5,696 nt of DNA from Bacteroidota bacterium (GTDB taxonomy: Bacteria > Bacteroidota > Bacteroidia > Flavobacteriales > Flavobacteriaceae): NCBI GenBank assembly GCA_023457535.1, contig JAEWLN010000045.1, forward strand, positions 1-5,696, written 5' to 3'. This document shows positions 1 to 5,696 of this stretch, one piece after another. The position numbers and the translations under genes were made by a program. Below the pieces are notes generated by a model. That model had not been told where the DNA came from and made no database searches. It saw nothing but the letters and a program-made list of their open reading frames with translations. The number at the start of each line of letters is the position of its first letter. The stretch's first letter is position 1.

Positions 1-134
1 CTGCTGCAGGAAGAAGCGAGTATGCGCCGTTGATGCCCAATACTACCGCTGACGGCAAATCGAAAAACCGACGTATTGAAATCATCCTGACGCCAAAACT
101 CGATGAGATTTCAAAGATGCTCAACGAGTTGTAG
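1..134 (+). CDS. OmpA/MotB-family outer membrane protein, C-terminal end (partial)
   Basis: Only the last 43 codons are in the window; the frame starts at base 3 and stops with TAG at 132-134. Proteins of this family anchor the outer membrane, or a membrane complex, to peptidoglycan through a C-terminal OmpA-like domain in the periplasm. The visible tail has the last landmarks of that domain: a GRSEYAP stretch, then ADGKSKNRRIEIIL, where the NRR-[IV]-E strand is the classic end of the fold, followed by the helical tail TPKLDEISKMLNEL. Such a tail is common in Bacteroidota proteins annotated as OmpA or MotB-like. The N-terminal part, which would tell a porin, a coiled-coil MotB-like protein or a lipoprotein apart, lies outside the window, so the full role is unknown. 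A large palindrome with a T-rich end follows 17 bp after the stop and may terminate this transcript. Confidence 0.85.
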   Translation, partial: AAGRSEYAPLMPNTTADGKSKNRRIEIILTPKLDEISKMLNEL

Positions 135-150
135 AAAATAAGTTTTTGTA

Positions 151-224
151 TAAACGTCGAATGTCGAACGTCAAACGATTGCTAAAAATAGTCGTTTGGG
201 TTGGTCGTTCGACGTTTAATTTTT
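151..224 (+). terminator. Large imperfect hairpin with T-rich 3' end; possible terminator or leader structure
   Basis: The outer arms TAAACGTCGAA (151-161) and TTCGACGTTTA (208-218) pair perfectly over 11 bp. The inner arms CAAACGA (172-178) and TCGTTTG (192-198) pair over 7 bp. The segments between (162-171 with 199-207) pair partly, with G-U pairs and mismatches. The T-rich run TTTAATTTTT (215-224) follows on the plus strand. This fits an intrinsic terminator for the OmpA-like gene, but it is longer than usual and ends only 18 bp before the aldo/keto reductase ATG, so a reductase promoter would have to lie inside or upstream of it. It could instead be a 5' leader structure of that gene or a small palindromic repeat element. 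The palindrome is seen directly; its role is inferred. Confidence 0.5.
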
Positions 225-236
225 GCCATCCGATCA

Positions 237-1271
237 ATGAAATACACCACCTTACCCCATACCAATCTGAGCGTCAGTAAAATATGCCTCGGCACCATGA
301 CCTTCGGCAGGCAGAATACCGAAATTGAAGGCCATGCGCAGATTGATTATGCGGTTGGTGCGGGTATCAATTTTATCGATACGGCAGAAATGTATCCCGT
401 GCCCGCGCAGGAAATGACCTACGGCGCAACCGAGGTAATCGTCGGAAAATGGCTCAAAAAATCGGGCCGGCGCGGCGAAATCGTTCTGGCGACCAAGATC
501 GCAGGGCCCAACCGCGGACTGCCTTACATCAGGGAAGATCTGGGGTTTAATGAGAAGACGGTCCGCGAATCGGTAGAGAGGAGCCTCAAACGGCTGCAAA
601 CCGATTACATCGACTTGTACCAGCTCCACTGGCCCGAACGCAAGGTCAATTTTTTTGGGCAACGCGCGTTTTCGGTCCAGGATGATGCCTGGCAGGACAA
701 CATTGCGGCAGTGCTCGCGGTAATGCAGCAACTGATCTCCGAAGGCAAAATACGGTATGTTGGGGTGTCGAACGAAACGCCATGGGGGGTGATGCGGTTC
801 GTTGAAGAGAGCCAAACCGGATTGCCGCGCATTACGACGATCCAGAACCCGTACTCACTGGTTAACCGCACGTTCGAGATGACCTTGGCCGAGATCGCCT
901 ATCGCGAACAAATTGGCTTGCTGGCCTATTCGCCGCTGGCGTTCGGGTTGTTGTCGGGCAAATACAATTCCGGTTCTGCCGATCCGGATGCGAGACTCAA
1001 TTTATTTCCGAATTTTACGCGGTACAACGGCCAATCAACGCGCGAGGCGGCCAGAATGTATGCTCAAATCGCTCACGATTCCGGAATGTCGCCGGCGCAG
1101 ATGGCGCTTGCTTTTGTCATGCGTCAGCCATTTCTAAGCAGCGTGATCATTGGCGCGACCAATCTGGCGCAACTCAAGGAAAATATCAGTGCGCAGCACA
1201 TTGAATTGAGCGAGGCGGTTTTGCGTGAAATTGAACAAGTGCAGCAGCGGTTTGCCGATCCGGCGCCGTAA
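237..1271 (+). CDS. tas: Tas-like aldo/keto reductase
   Basis: A complete 344-residue NADPH-dependent aldo/keto reductase of the Tas branch, close to the 346 residues of E. coli Tas; it should be a cytoplasmic (alpha/beta)8 barrel. The catalytic tetrad is readable: Asp48 and Tyr53 in INFIDTAEMY, Lys87 in LATKI, and His131 in LYQLHWPER. Tas-type landmarks are LGTMTFG (19-24), EMYPVP (51-56), LKRLQTDYIDLYQ (117-129), GKIRYVGVSNET (170-181), TIQNPYSLVNR (201-211), LLAYSPLAFGLLSGKY (228-243), FTRYNGQ (260-266) and the AQMALAFVMRQPF block (287-299). The ATG at 237 was chosen because MKYTTLPHTNLSVS matches the family N-terminus; an in-frame TTG at 201 would add 12 unrelated residues and lies inside the palindrome. 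No Shine-Dalgarno sequence or clear promoter is visible. The natural substrate is unknown; the gene name is by similarity to E. coli Tas, known for suppressing tyrosine auxotrophy. It ends 7 bp from the convergent lipoprotein gene. Confidence 0.93.
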   Translation: MKYTTLPHTNLSVSKICLGTMTFGRQNTEIEGHAQIDYAVGAGINFIDTAEMYPVPAQEMTYGATEVIVGKWLKKSGRRGEIVLATKIAGPNRGLPYIREDLGFNEKTVRESVERSLKRLQTDYIDLYQLHWPERKVNFFGQRAFSVQDDAWQDNIAAVLAVMQQLISEGKIRYVGVSNETPWGVMRFVEESQTGLPRITTIQNPYSLVNRTFEMTLAEIAYREQIGLLAYSPLAFGLLSGKYNSGSADPDARLNLFPNFTRYNGQSTREAARMYAQIAHDSGMSPAQMALAFVMRQPFLSSVIIGATNLAQLKENISAQHIELSEAVLREIEQVQQRFADPAP

Positions 1272-1278
1272 AGGGCAA

Positions 1279-1956
1279 TCAATCGTAAAACGAAACAGTA
1301 GCTTCGTACAGCAGACTGGCAATTTCGGCCATTCCCAAATCAGAAGGATGTGCAGCCAGAGCGCCATTTTCATACAATCCCCACGAATAGTTATTGGAAT
1401 TGCTTCTGAATTCGTCGAAAGGAATATACAAATAGCTGTTTGTCTGGGCGACCTGACGATGAATAACTTCCTTCGCGTCATCTGGCCAAACAACTCCGGT
1501 AATGATCACCGGTTGATCAGCATCGGTTTTAAACTGCGCGACCATGTCAGTCAATGCTTGTTCATAGTGATCAGTATCGCTCACATTTTCGCCCAGGCGA
1601 ACAATAATCAGGTCATACGATTTACCAAAAACCTCAGGAAACTGATCGAGCTCATATGAAAAGTCATTCTCCCAATAGGCAATATTTTGACTTTCGACCG
1701 AAACCTGAAACTTATCCCATCGCGAAAGTTTATCCGAAAAAACATGCACAAAGTCCCGATCAGGTGCGGTAGCAGCCATTCCCCAATCGCCATACCAGCC
1801 TAATGATGGAGCAGGGCTGTGTTTGACGATCGAATTTCCCAGAATCAGAATTTTAAGTTCAGGCTTTTCAGCGACTGACAAAGTTGGCTGATCATCTGCG
1901 CAAGACGCGATCGAAACAACCAATGTTAATAACGTAATTTTTACAATGTTTTTCAT
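1279..1956 (-). CDS. SGNH/GDSL-like hydrolase lipoprotein
   Basis: A 225-residue protein with an N-terminal lipoprotein signal: MKNIVKI, a hydrophobic stretch, and the lipobox IASC with the acylated Cys at residue 19, followed by ADDQ. The mature part looks like an SGNH esterase: block I is ILILGNSIVKHSP (37-49) with candidate nucleophile Ser42, the GEN of RLGENVSD (122-124) fits the oxyanion-hole Asn block, and HPSDLGMAEIA (203-213) supplies His203. The usual Asp three residues before that His is Leu here. Family members deacylate carbohydrates or lipids; the substrate is unknown. The ATG at 1956 was preferred to an in-frame start at 1983 because it puts the signal peptide at the N-terminus. 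The gene is AT-rich: 60-base lines from 1381 and 1681 count 35-37% GC, against 50% for the line from 4441 in the neighbouring dehydrogenase gene. It lies 141 bp downstream of the dehydrogenase-like gene ending at 2098, with no clear promoter or terminator between. Confidence 0.78.
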   Translation of the reverse strand: MKNIVKITLLTLVVSIASCADDQPTLSVAEKPELKILILGNSIVKHSPAPSLGWYGDWGMAATAPDRDFVHVFSDKLSRWDKFQVSVESQNIAYWENDFSYELDQFPEVFGKSYDLIIVRLGENVSDTDHYEQALTDMVAQFKTDADQPVIITGVVWPDDAKEVIHRQVAQTNSYLYIPFDEFRSNSNNYSWGLYENGALAAHPSDLGMAEIASLLYEATVSFYD

Positions 1957-2004
1957 TTGGCCCGACAGATTTTTTAAACCCACGGCTGGAGAAACTCCCT
2001 GCGG

Positions 2005-2079
2005 CTAACTGTTAAAGGTTTTGATGTTGTTATTTGCTGTGATCAATCCTACAGTTAAAAGGGCAATCGTTTTTTTCAT
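2005..2079 (-). pseudogene. Orphan 24-codon signal-peptide ORF, possible gene remnant
   Basis: Reading leftward from the ATG at 2079, the ORF encodes MKKTIALLTVGLITANN plus seven more residues and stops at TAG (2005-2007). The peptide has the form of a Sec signal peptide: Lys-Lys, a hydrophobic core, then a small-residue region. Its start context, ATG preceded by CAATCCT, matches that of the dehydrogenase gene starting at 4998; TTCATAGGATTG occurs on the plus strand at both 2075-2086 and 4994-5005. The ORF starts 18 bp after the stop of the upstream dehydrogenase-like gene and shares the frame of the SGNH gene, separated from it by this one amber codon. It may be the 5' remnant of a lost secreted-protein gene, a tiny expressed peptide, or a translated leader. 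No homology can be shown at this length. Confidence 0.4.
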
Positions 2080-2097
2080 AGGATTGTGGTTTTTAAT

Positions 2098-3465
2098 TTA
2101 TTCGACCAATAGTTTGGCTGCAGATTTTTTACCAGCGTTGTCCGTGACGGTCAAAATGTAAACACCGCTTTGCAAATAAGACACGGCGATGCGTTCTGAT
2201 TCGAGCCCAACAGGTTGGGATAGCAATCGCTTACCCGACAAGTCGGTGATGGTTAGCTGGACCGGATATTGTTCGGGACGCAATCCCAGGCTAATGGTTT
2301 CACTTGCCGGATTCGGCGTGATCGTCATTTGGCCTATCGTAAACTTTTCACGCGAAAGCGACGTGTCAACCAACTTGTACACTTTTCCGTAAAATAATGA
2401 AACAACGTACAATTCCTTGTTTACATCTTCCCCGAATGCAGAAAAATAATAAGCGTCACCGGGAAATGCCGCCGATTCGGTGACTTGATACGTAACCTGG
2501 TCTAAACTTTTGATTTTGTTCGAACAAAAATCAGCGAACAAATATTTTCCCTGCATATTGGGATATTGAGACCCGCGGTAGACGTAACCTCCGGTAATCG
2601 AACAAGCATTGTTCCCATGAGAATAAACACTAATGGGCCAACTGTACGGATTTACGGGGTCGGTGCAGGCTAAATACCCACCGTTGCCTTCAAAGCAGGG
2701 CCATCCGTAATTTAGCCCCCCCCAATTCGACGGAACGCGGTTAATTTCTTCTTGCGTAGCTTGGCCGACATCGGCGATCCAAAGTTCTGATGTCACCAGA
2801 TCAAACGAAAATTTCCACGGATTGCGCAAACCGTACGCCCAAATCTCATCGTTTCCGGGAAGCCCCACAAACGGGTTGTCCGCAGGAATGGTGTACGGCA
2901 AGCCCTGGTTAACATCGATCCGAAGCATTTTTCCAAGATTGTTGGTCAGGGTTTGTGCGTTCATGACGGGCGTTTCTCCGTCGCCACAGGCAATGTACAG
3001 GTATCCGTCGGGCCCAAACCGCAGCGTTCCGCCAAAGTGGTACATATCGGTATGCGGCACGGTTAAAATCGTTTCCCCGCTATTGGCCAGCGCGATATTT
3101 GGATTCGAGGGGTCGACCGAATAGCGCGCGATGACCAGATTATTGTCTGAAGCACGCGTATAGCTGATAAAGAAAAATCCGTTGCTGCTGTACTGCGGAT
3201 GAAACACCAGGCCAAGCAAACCGCGCTCGCCACCTGTACCGATTTCGCCCGACATGTCCAGAAACGCAGTAGCGTTGACAGCACCGTCCGGGTTCACAAC
3301 CTTGATCAAACCTGTTTGCTCGACTACAAAAAGACGCGCATCGCCGGCATGGACCACTTCAAGCGGTTGGGTAAAACCAACTGCAAATTCTGACAATTCA
3401 ATTGTTTGCGCGTGCAATGCGGCAGTGACCACCGCACAAAGCAGCAGGGAGTAAATTCTTTTCAT
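2098..3465 (-). CDS. Secreted PQQ sugar dehydrogenase-like beta-propeller with T9SS tail (diverged copy)
   Basis: A 455-residue protein: Sec signal peptide (1-19, cut likely after LHA), a glucose/sorbosone dehydrogenase-type six-bladed propeller (about 21-367), then a T9SS sorting domain (about 381-455, starting ITPNPASE, ending AAKLLVE). Propeller landmarks are TGGERGLLGLVFHPQY (77-92), HFGGTLRFGPDGYLYI (143-158) with the His matching the catalytic base of soluble glucose dehydrogenase, LGKMLRID (177-184), GLRNPWKFSFD (212-222), LWIADVGQ (228-235) and ITGGYVYRG (290-298). Cys257, 267, 288 and 314 are shared with the paralogue at 3595 and may form disulfides. After GDG (161-163) the usual GGSGGDP loop is replaced by ETPVM, and the His is flanked by Tyr and Phe instead of two Asn. 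PQQ binding or substrate may therefore differ. The ATG at 3465 was chosen for its signal peptide; the longer frame to 3573 runs into the upstream terminator. An 8-G coding tract lies at 2716-2723. Confidence 0.88.
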   Translation of the reverse strand: MKRIYSLLLCAVVTAALHAQTIELSEFAVGFTQPLEVVHAGDARLFVVEQTGLIKVVNPDGAVNATAFLDMSGEIGTGGERGLLGLVFHPQYSSNGFFFISYTRASDNNLVIARYSVDPSNPNIALANSGETILTVPHTDMYHFGGTLRFGPDGYLYIACGDGETPVMNAQTLTNNLGKMLRIDVNQGLPYTIPADNPFVGLPGNDEIWAYGLRNPWKFSFDLVTSELWIADVGQATQEEINRVPSNWGGLNYGWPCFEGNGGYLACTDPVNPYSWPISVYSHGNNACSITGGYVYRGSQYPNMQGKYLFADFCSNKIKSLDQVTYQVTESAAFPGDAYYFSAFGEDVNKELYVVSLFYGKVYKLVDTSLSREKFTIGQMTITPNPASETISLGLRPEQYPVQLTITDLSGKRLLSQPVGLESERIAVSYLQSGVYILTVTDNAGKKSAAKLLVE

Positions 3466-3547
3466 GTATGCGAAATTATTTGTGTCGGTAAATTTAACAA
3501 AAAAGTTGGCACTTTTCGCCTTTGGGAGTTCCGATGACACCAAATAA

Positions 3548-3576
3548 AAAATGCGGATACTGATAATCCGCATTTT
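3548..3576 (-). terminator. Rho-independent terminator of the upstream dehydrogenase gene
   Basis: AAAATGCGGAT (3548-3558) and ATCCGCATTTT (3566-3576) form a perfect 11-bp stem with a 7-nt loop. Read on the minus strand, the stem is followed by a T-rich run (TTTTTTATTT over about 3551-3542). It lies 18 bp past the stop codon of the gene ending at 3595, in the right orientation to end that transcript. It also means the downstream paralogue (start 3465) probably has its own promoter within 3466-3547, although I could not find a convincing one. Confidence 0.85.
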
Positions 3577-3594
3577 AAAATTCCAATTTCCCGA

Positions 3595-4998
3595 TCAGTG
3601 TGTCACGCCCAGTTTGGAAGTGCCTTTATTACCTGAGCGATCGGTCACATCGATCATATAAATACCTCCCGGAAGCGATCCCGTGGAAATGGCTGCGCGT
3701 TCGGATTCGATTTGCTGTTCGTGAACGATCCTTCCGCTGGCATCGACCACACTGAGCTGCAGCGGATAATCCGATGGCGCCATACGTACAAAAAACTCCG
3801 AGTTTGCGGGATTCGGCGTGATTTCAAACATGTTCCCGCCAAATTGCTGTACGGCCAGTGTCGTATCTGTAATGCGGTAAATCTTACCCAGCGATGCCGA
3901 CGCGATGTACAATTCGCCGTTCACATCTTCGCCCAACGAGGTCCAGCTGAAACTGGTATTGTTCGGGTTGCCCGTTGAAAATGTGGCCGAATACGCAATG
4001 GCGTTAGTGGCCGTATCGACCATGCCCACGCGGTTCAGGCATAAATCGGCGAAGAAATATTTTCCGACCAATCCCGGGTAAGCGCTGCCGCGATAAACAT
4101 AGCCACCGGTAATGGAACACGCGCCGCCGGAATGTGGGTACGTTGCCACCGGGTAAGTATAGGTCGTATTGGGATTGGCACATCCGGGCGTGTATACCGC
4201 GTTGCCTTCATAGCATTTCCAACCGTAATTGAGTCCGGCCGCGGTCGCGGCAACATGGTTGATTTCTTCGACGGCATTTTGTCCGACATCGGCGATCCAT
4301 AAATCGCCCGAAACGCGGTCAAATGAAAATTTCCACGGGTTTCGGAGTCCGACCGCCCAGATCTCATCATTTCCGTCAACGCCCACAAACGGATTGTCCG
4401 CCGGATTGGTGTACAATACATTTCCATTGGGCAAATCGACGTTGATGCGCAGCATTTTGCCGAGATTTTCATTAATGTTCTGCGCACGGTTGCCCGGATC
4501 GCCGCCGCTGCCACCATCTCCCATGCCAATGTACAAATAGCCGTCAGGGCCAAATTTGATTGTGCCGCCATTGTGGTTGGTGAAAGGCTGGGATACCGTG
4601 AGCAGTACCGTTCCGGTAGGCAGTGCCGCATCGGGATTGTTCGGATCGACAGCATAACGCGCAATGACCGTCGCACCATCGCCGGCACGCGTATAATTGA
4701 CATAAAAATAGCCGTTGGACGCATACTGCGGGTGGAATGCCAGACCGAGCAAGCCGCGTTCGCCGCCGGTGCTGATCGTTGAATTGGTCAGCGTTAAGAA
4801 GTTGTTGGGTTTGAGTGTGCCGTCCGCATTCAGGATCCGGATCGCACCCGACTGTTGGACGACAAACAAGCGCGAGTCGCCTGCATGCGTAATTTCTACA
4901 GGTCCGGACAAACCGGTGGCAAATTCCGGGATGGCGATGGTCTGCGCCAGCGAAACAGCCGAAAATGCCAGTAGCATTAAAGTAATTTTTGTCTTCAT
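3595..4998 (-). CDS. Secreted PQQ-dependent sugar dehydrogenase-like protein with T9SS tail
   Basis: A 467-residue secreted enzyme candidate: Sec signal peptide (1-18, ending SLA before QTIAIPEF), a glucose/sorbosone dehydrogenase-type beta-propeller (about 20-378) and a T9SS sorting domain (about 392-467, from ITPNPANSEFF to SKLGVTH). Enzymes of this family oxidise aldoses or related sugars outside the cytoplasm with PQQ and calcium. The active-site set looks standard: NHNGGTIKFGPDGYLYI (141-157) with catalytic-type His142, GDGGSGGDPGNRAQN (160-174), LGKMLRIN (179-186), GLRNPWKFSFD (217-227), LWIADVGQ (233-240) and ITGGYVYRG (296-304). Cys262, 273, 294 and 320 are shared with the paralogue. 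The start at 4998 gives a proper signal peptide, preceded by CAATCCT instead of a Shine-Dalgarno sequence. A terminator follows, so it is likely its own transcript. The exact substrate is unknown, and some family members with this fold are not enzymes. Confidence 0.92.
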   Translation of the reverse strand: MKTKITLMLLAFSAVSLAQTIAIPEFATGLSGPVEITHAGDSRLFVVQQSGAIRILNADGTLKPNNFLTLTNSTISTGGERGLLGLAFHPQYASNGYFYVNYTRAGDGATVIARYAVDPNNPDAALPTGTVLLTVSQPFTNHNGGTIKFGPDGYLYIGMGDGGSGGDPGNRAQNINENLGKMLRINVDLPNGNVLYTNPADNPFVGVDGNDEIWAVGLRNPWKFSFDRVSGDLWIADVGQNAVEEINHVAATAAGLNYGWKCYEGNAVYTPGCANPNTTYTYPVATYPHSGGACSITGGYVYRGSAYPGLVGKYFFADLCLNRVGMVDTATNAIAYSATFSTGNPNNTSFSWTSLGEDVNGELYIASASLGKIYRITDTTLAVQQFGGNMFEITPNPANSEFFVRMAPSDYPLQLSVVDASGRIVHEQQIESERAAISTGSLPGGIYMIDVTDRSGNKGTSKLGVTH

Positions 4999-5019
4999 AG
5001 GATTGAAAAATTGATTAGA

Positions 5020-5053
5020 AAGCTAAATGTAAACATAATTTACACAATAGCTT
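5020..5053. repeat. Imperfect inverted repeat upstream of the dehydrogenase gene
   Basis: AAGCTA (5020-5025) pairs with TAGCTT (5048-5053), and TGTAAA (5028-5033) with TTTACA (5039-5044), around a 5-nt loop and a small AA/CAA internal loop. It lies 22-55 bp upstream of the dehydrogenase ATG at 4998 and 34 bp past the transglycosylase stop. It is AT-rich and lacks a clean T-run on the minus strand, so a terminator role is doubtful. It could be an operator or part of the promoter/5' leader of the dehydrogenase gene. The repeat is seen; its function is inferred. Confidence 0.4.
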
Positions 5054-5087
5054 ACATGTTGGTTGCGAATAACTTATAGAATTTCCA

Positions 5088-5696
5088 TCAAAAATCGAAT
5101 TCCTCAATCGACGTCGAATCAATTTCCTGAACGAGCTGTTTTTTGGTCCGCACATAAGAACGCGCCGGCCCGGTCACCAGAATCGGGAGCTCGTAAATCG
5201 TGTCGATGGGTGTGATCACGCCGCGGCGCAGCATCAGGTTGCGCACTTGACGGTCGCGGTTGCGCGCATACGGTTTGAGGTTCGCATCGGAATTGAATTG
5301 GTACATGAAACGCCGTGGGCTCGGGATGATATTGGCCAGAAACAGACATTCGTTAAGCGATAATTGCGACGGCGACTTCTCAAAATAAAAGTGCGCGGCC
5401 TCGCCAATGCCGTAAATATTCGGACCCCATTCAATGATGTTGAAATACACCTCGAGCATGCGTTCCTTGCTCACGATGCGGTTGTTTTCCATGATGTACA
5501 CCAGCAGGATTTCCTCGAGTTTACGCGAAAGGGTTTTGTCGCGCGTCAGGAATACGTTTTTGACCAGCTGCATCGAAATGGTGCTTGCCCCGCGCGTGAA
5601 TTTGCGCGTTTTGATGTTTTTGACAATCGATTGCCGGAATGCCTCCTTGATGAATCCCTGGTGCGAGAAAAACGACGGATCTTCCGTGGTCAGCAC
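5088..5696 (-). CDS. GT51 biosynthetic peptidoglycan transglycosylase, C-terminal part (partial)
   Basis: The last 202 codons of a membrane-associated peptidoglycan glycosyltransferase, which polymerises lipid II into glycan strands on the periplasmic side. The visible part covers most GT51 motifs (fragment numbering): TTEDPSFFSHQGF with catalytic-type Glu5, RGASTISMQLVKN (35-47), KTLSRKLEEI (54-63), ERMLEVYFNIIEWG (78-91) with the second acidic residue Glu82, and YGIGEAAHFYFEKSP (95-109). LSLNECLFLANIIPSP (112-127) closes the domain, followed by about 75 residues with no transpeptidase motif, so this end is monofunctional and not a class A PBP with a C-terminal transpeptidase. The second motif reads STISMQ instead of the common STI[ST]QQ. 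The GTG at the window edge (Val of VLTTED) is internal; the true start lies beyond the right edge and would include the membrane anchor and possibly more N-terminal sequence. The gene stops 89 bp before the dehydrogenase ATG. Confidence 0.9.
   Translation of the reverse strand: MLTTEDPSFFSHQGFIKEAFRQSIVKNIKTRKFTRGASTISMQLVKNVFLTRDKTLSRKLEEILLVYIMENNRIVSKERMLEVYFNIIEWGPNIYGIGEAAHFYFEKSPSQLSLNECLFLANIIPSPRRFMYQFNSDANLKPYARNRDRQVRNLMLRRGVITPIDTIYELPILVTGPARSYVRTKKQLVQEIDSTSIEEFDF

Noticed and set aside
201..236. TTG start at 201 giving a reductase 12 residues longer
   Set aside because: The extra residues do not resemble the Tas N-terminus and are encoded by the palindrome arm; the ATG at 237 matches the family start.
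1261..1268. Self-complementary CGGCGCCG at the end of the reductase gene as a terminator
   Set aside because: It lies inside the coding region, has no loop and no following T-run.
252..1659. Open frames overlapping the reductase and SGNH genes on opposite strands (such as 252-815 minus and 1225-1659 plus)
   Set aside because: They lie opposite genes with clear family motifs, and their translations show no domain or signal peptide.
1986..1996. GGAG/CTCC mini-hairpin between the orphan ORF and the SGNH gene as a terminator
   Set aside because: The 4-bp stem has a 3-nt loop and no T-run on either side, so it is too weak to call.
3489..3496. TAAATTTA as a Bacteroidota -7 element (TAnnTTTG) for the downstream dehydrogenase-like gene
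   Set aside because: The final G is missing and no TTTG -33 element lies at the expected spacing.
3466..3573. Longer start of the downstream dehydrogenase-like gene at 3573
   Set aside because: It would place 36 residues before a clear signal peptide, and its start codon falls within the terminator stem of the preceding gene.
4035..4724. 229-codon open frame on the minus strand
   Set aside because: It is a shifted frame inside the dehydrogenase gene, rich in Arg, Ser and Pro, with no recognisable motif.
5031..5040. TATGTTTA (minus strand) as a -7 element for the dehydrogenase gene
   Set aside because: It is only a partial match, with no TTG or TTTG at the expected distance upstream.
1..5696. 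CRISPR array, tRNA/rRNA, transposase, prophage or defence system
   Set aside because: I found no regular spaced repeats, RNA-gene signatures or mobile-element or defence protein motifs in any frame.

Overview
The window looks like chromosomal DNA of a Bacteroidota bacterium. Two secreted proteins end in type IX secretion (T9SS) sorting domains of the 'ITPNPA' class. The lipoprotein, the OmpA-like tail and the GT51 transglycosylase fragment all have a Bacteroidota flavour, and none of the starts shows a clear Shine-Dalgarno sequence, as is usual in that phylum. Genus or family cannot be fixed from this sequence. Base composition is near balanced, but the SGNH lipoprotein gene is visibly more AT-rich than its neighbours.

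Layout. 1-134 (+) is the last 43 codons of an OmpA/MotB-type cell-wall-binding protein. 151-224 holds a long imperfect palindrome with a T-rich end, built of seven-base units. 237-1271 (+) is a complete Tas-like aldo/keto reductase. Only 7 bp further on, and convergent, 1279-1956 (-) encodes an SGNH/GDSL-type lipoprotein. All remaining genes are also on the minus strand: a 24-codon orphan signal-peptide ORF (2005-2079), then two tandem paralogues of secreted PQQ-dependent sugar dehydrogenase-like beta-propellers with T9SS tails (2098-3465 and 3595-4998). A clean intrinsic terminator (3548-3576) separates the two. 5088-5696 (-) is the C-terminal part of a GT51 peptidoglycan transglycosylase that runs off the right edge. 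No stretch longer than about 150 bp lacks a gene or a described element.

How the genes fit together. The two dehydrogenase-like proteins are probably exported by Sec, carried across the outer membrane by T9SS, and oxidise sugars or related polyols outside the cell using PQQ and calcium. The upstream copy keeps the standard active-site loops. The downstream copy has lost the GGSGGDP-type loop and the residues flanking the catalytic His, so it has probably changed substrate or function. The SGNH lipoprotein lies downstream of that copy with no obvious terminator between them and may be cotranscribed. The flanking OmpA and transglycosylase genes are envelope housekeeping genes with no evident link to the pair.

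I see no CRISPR array, transposase, tRNA, phage gene, toxin-antitoxin pair or defence system. The window is mostly ordinary. The points worth a second look are the diverged paralogue, the heptad palindrome, the orphan signal-peptide ORF and an 8-G tract in a coding region.
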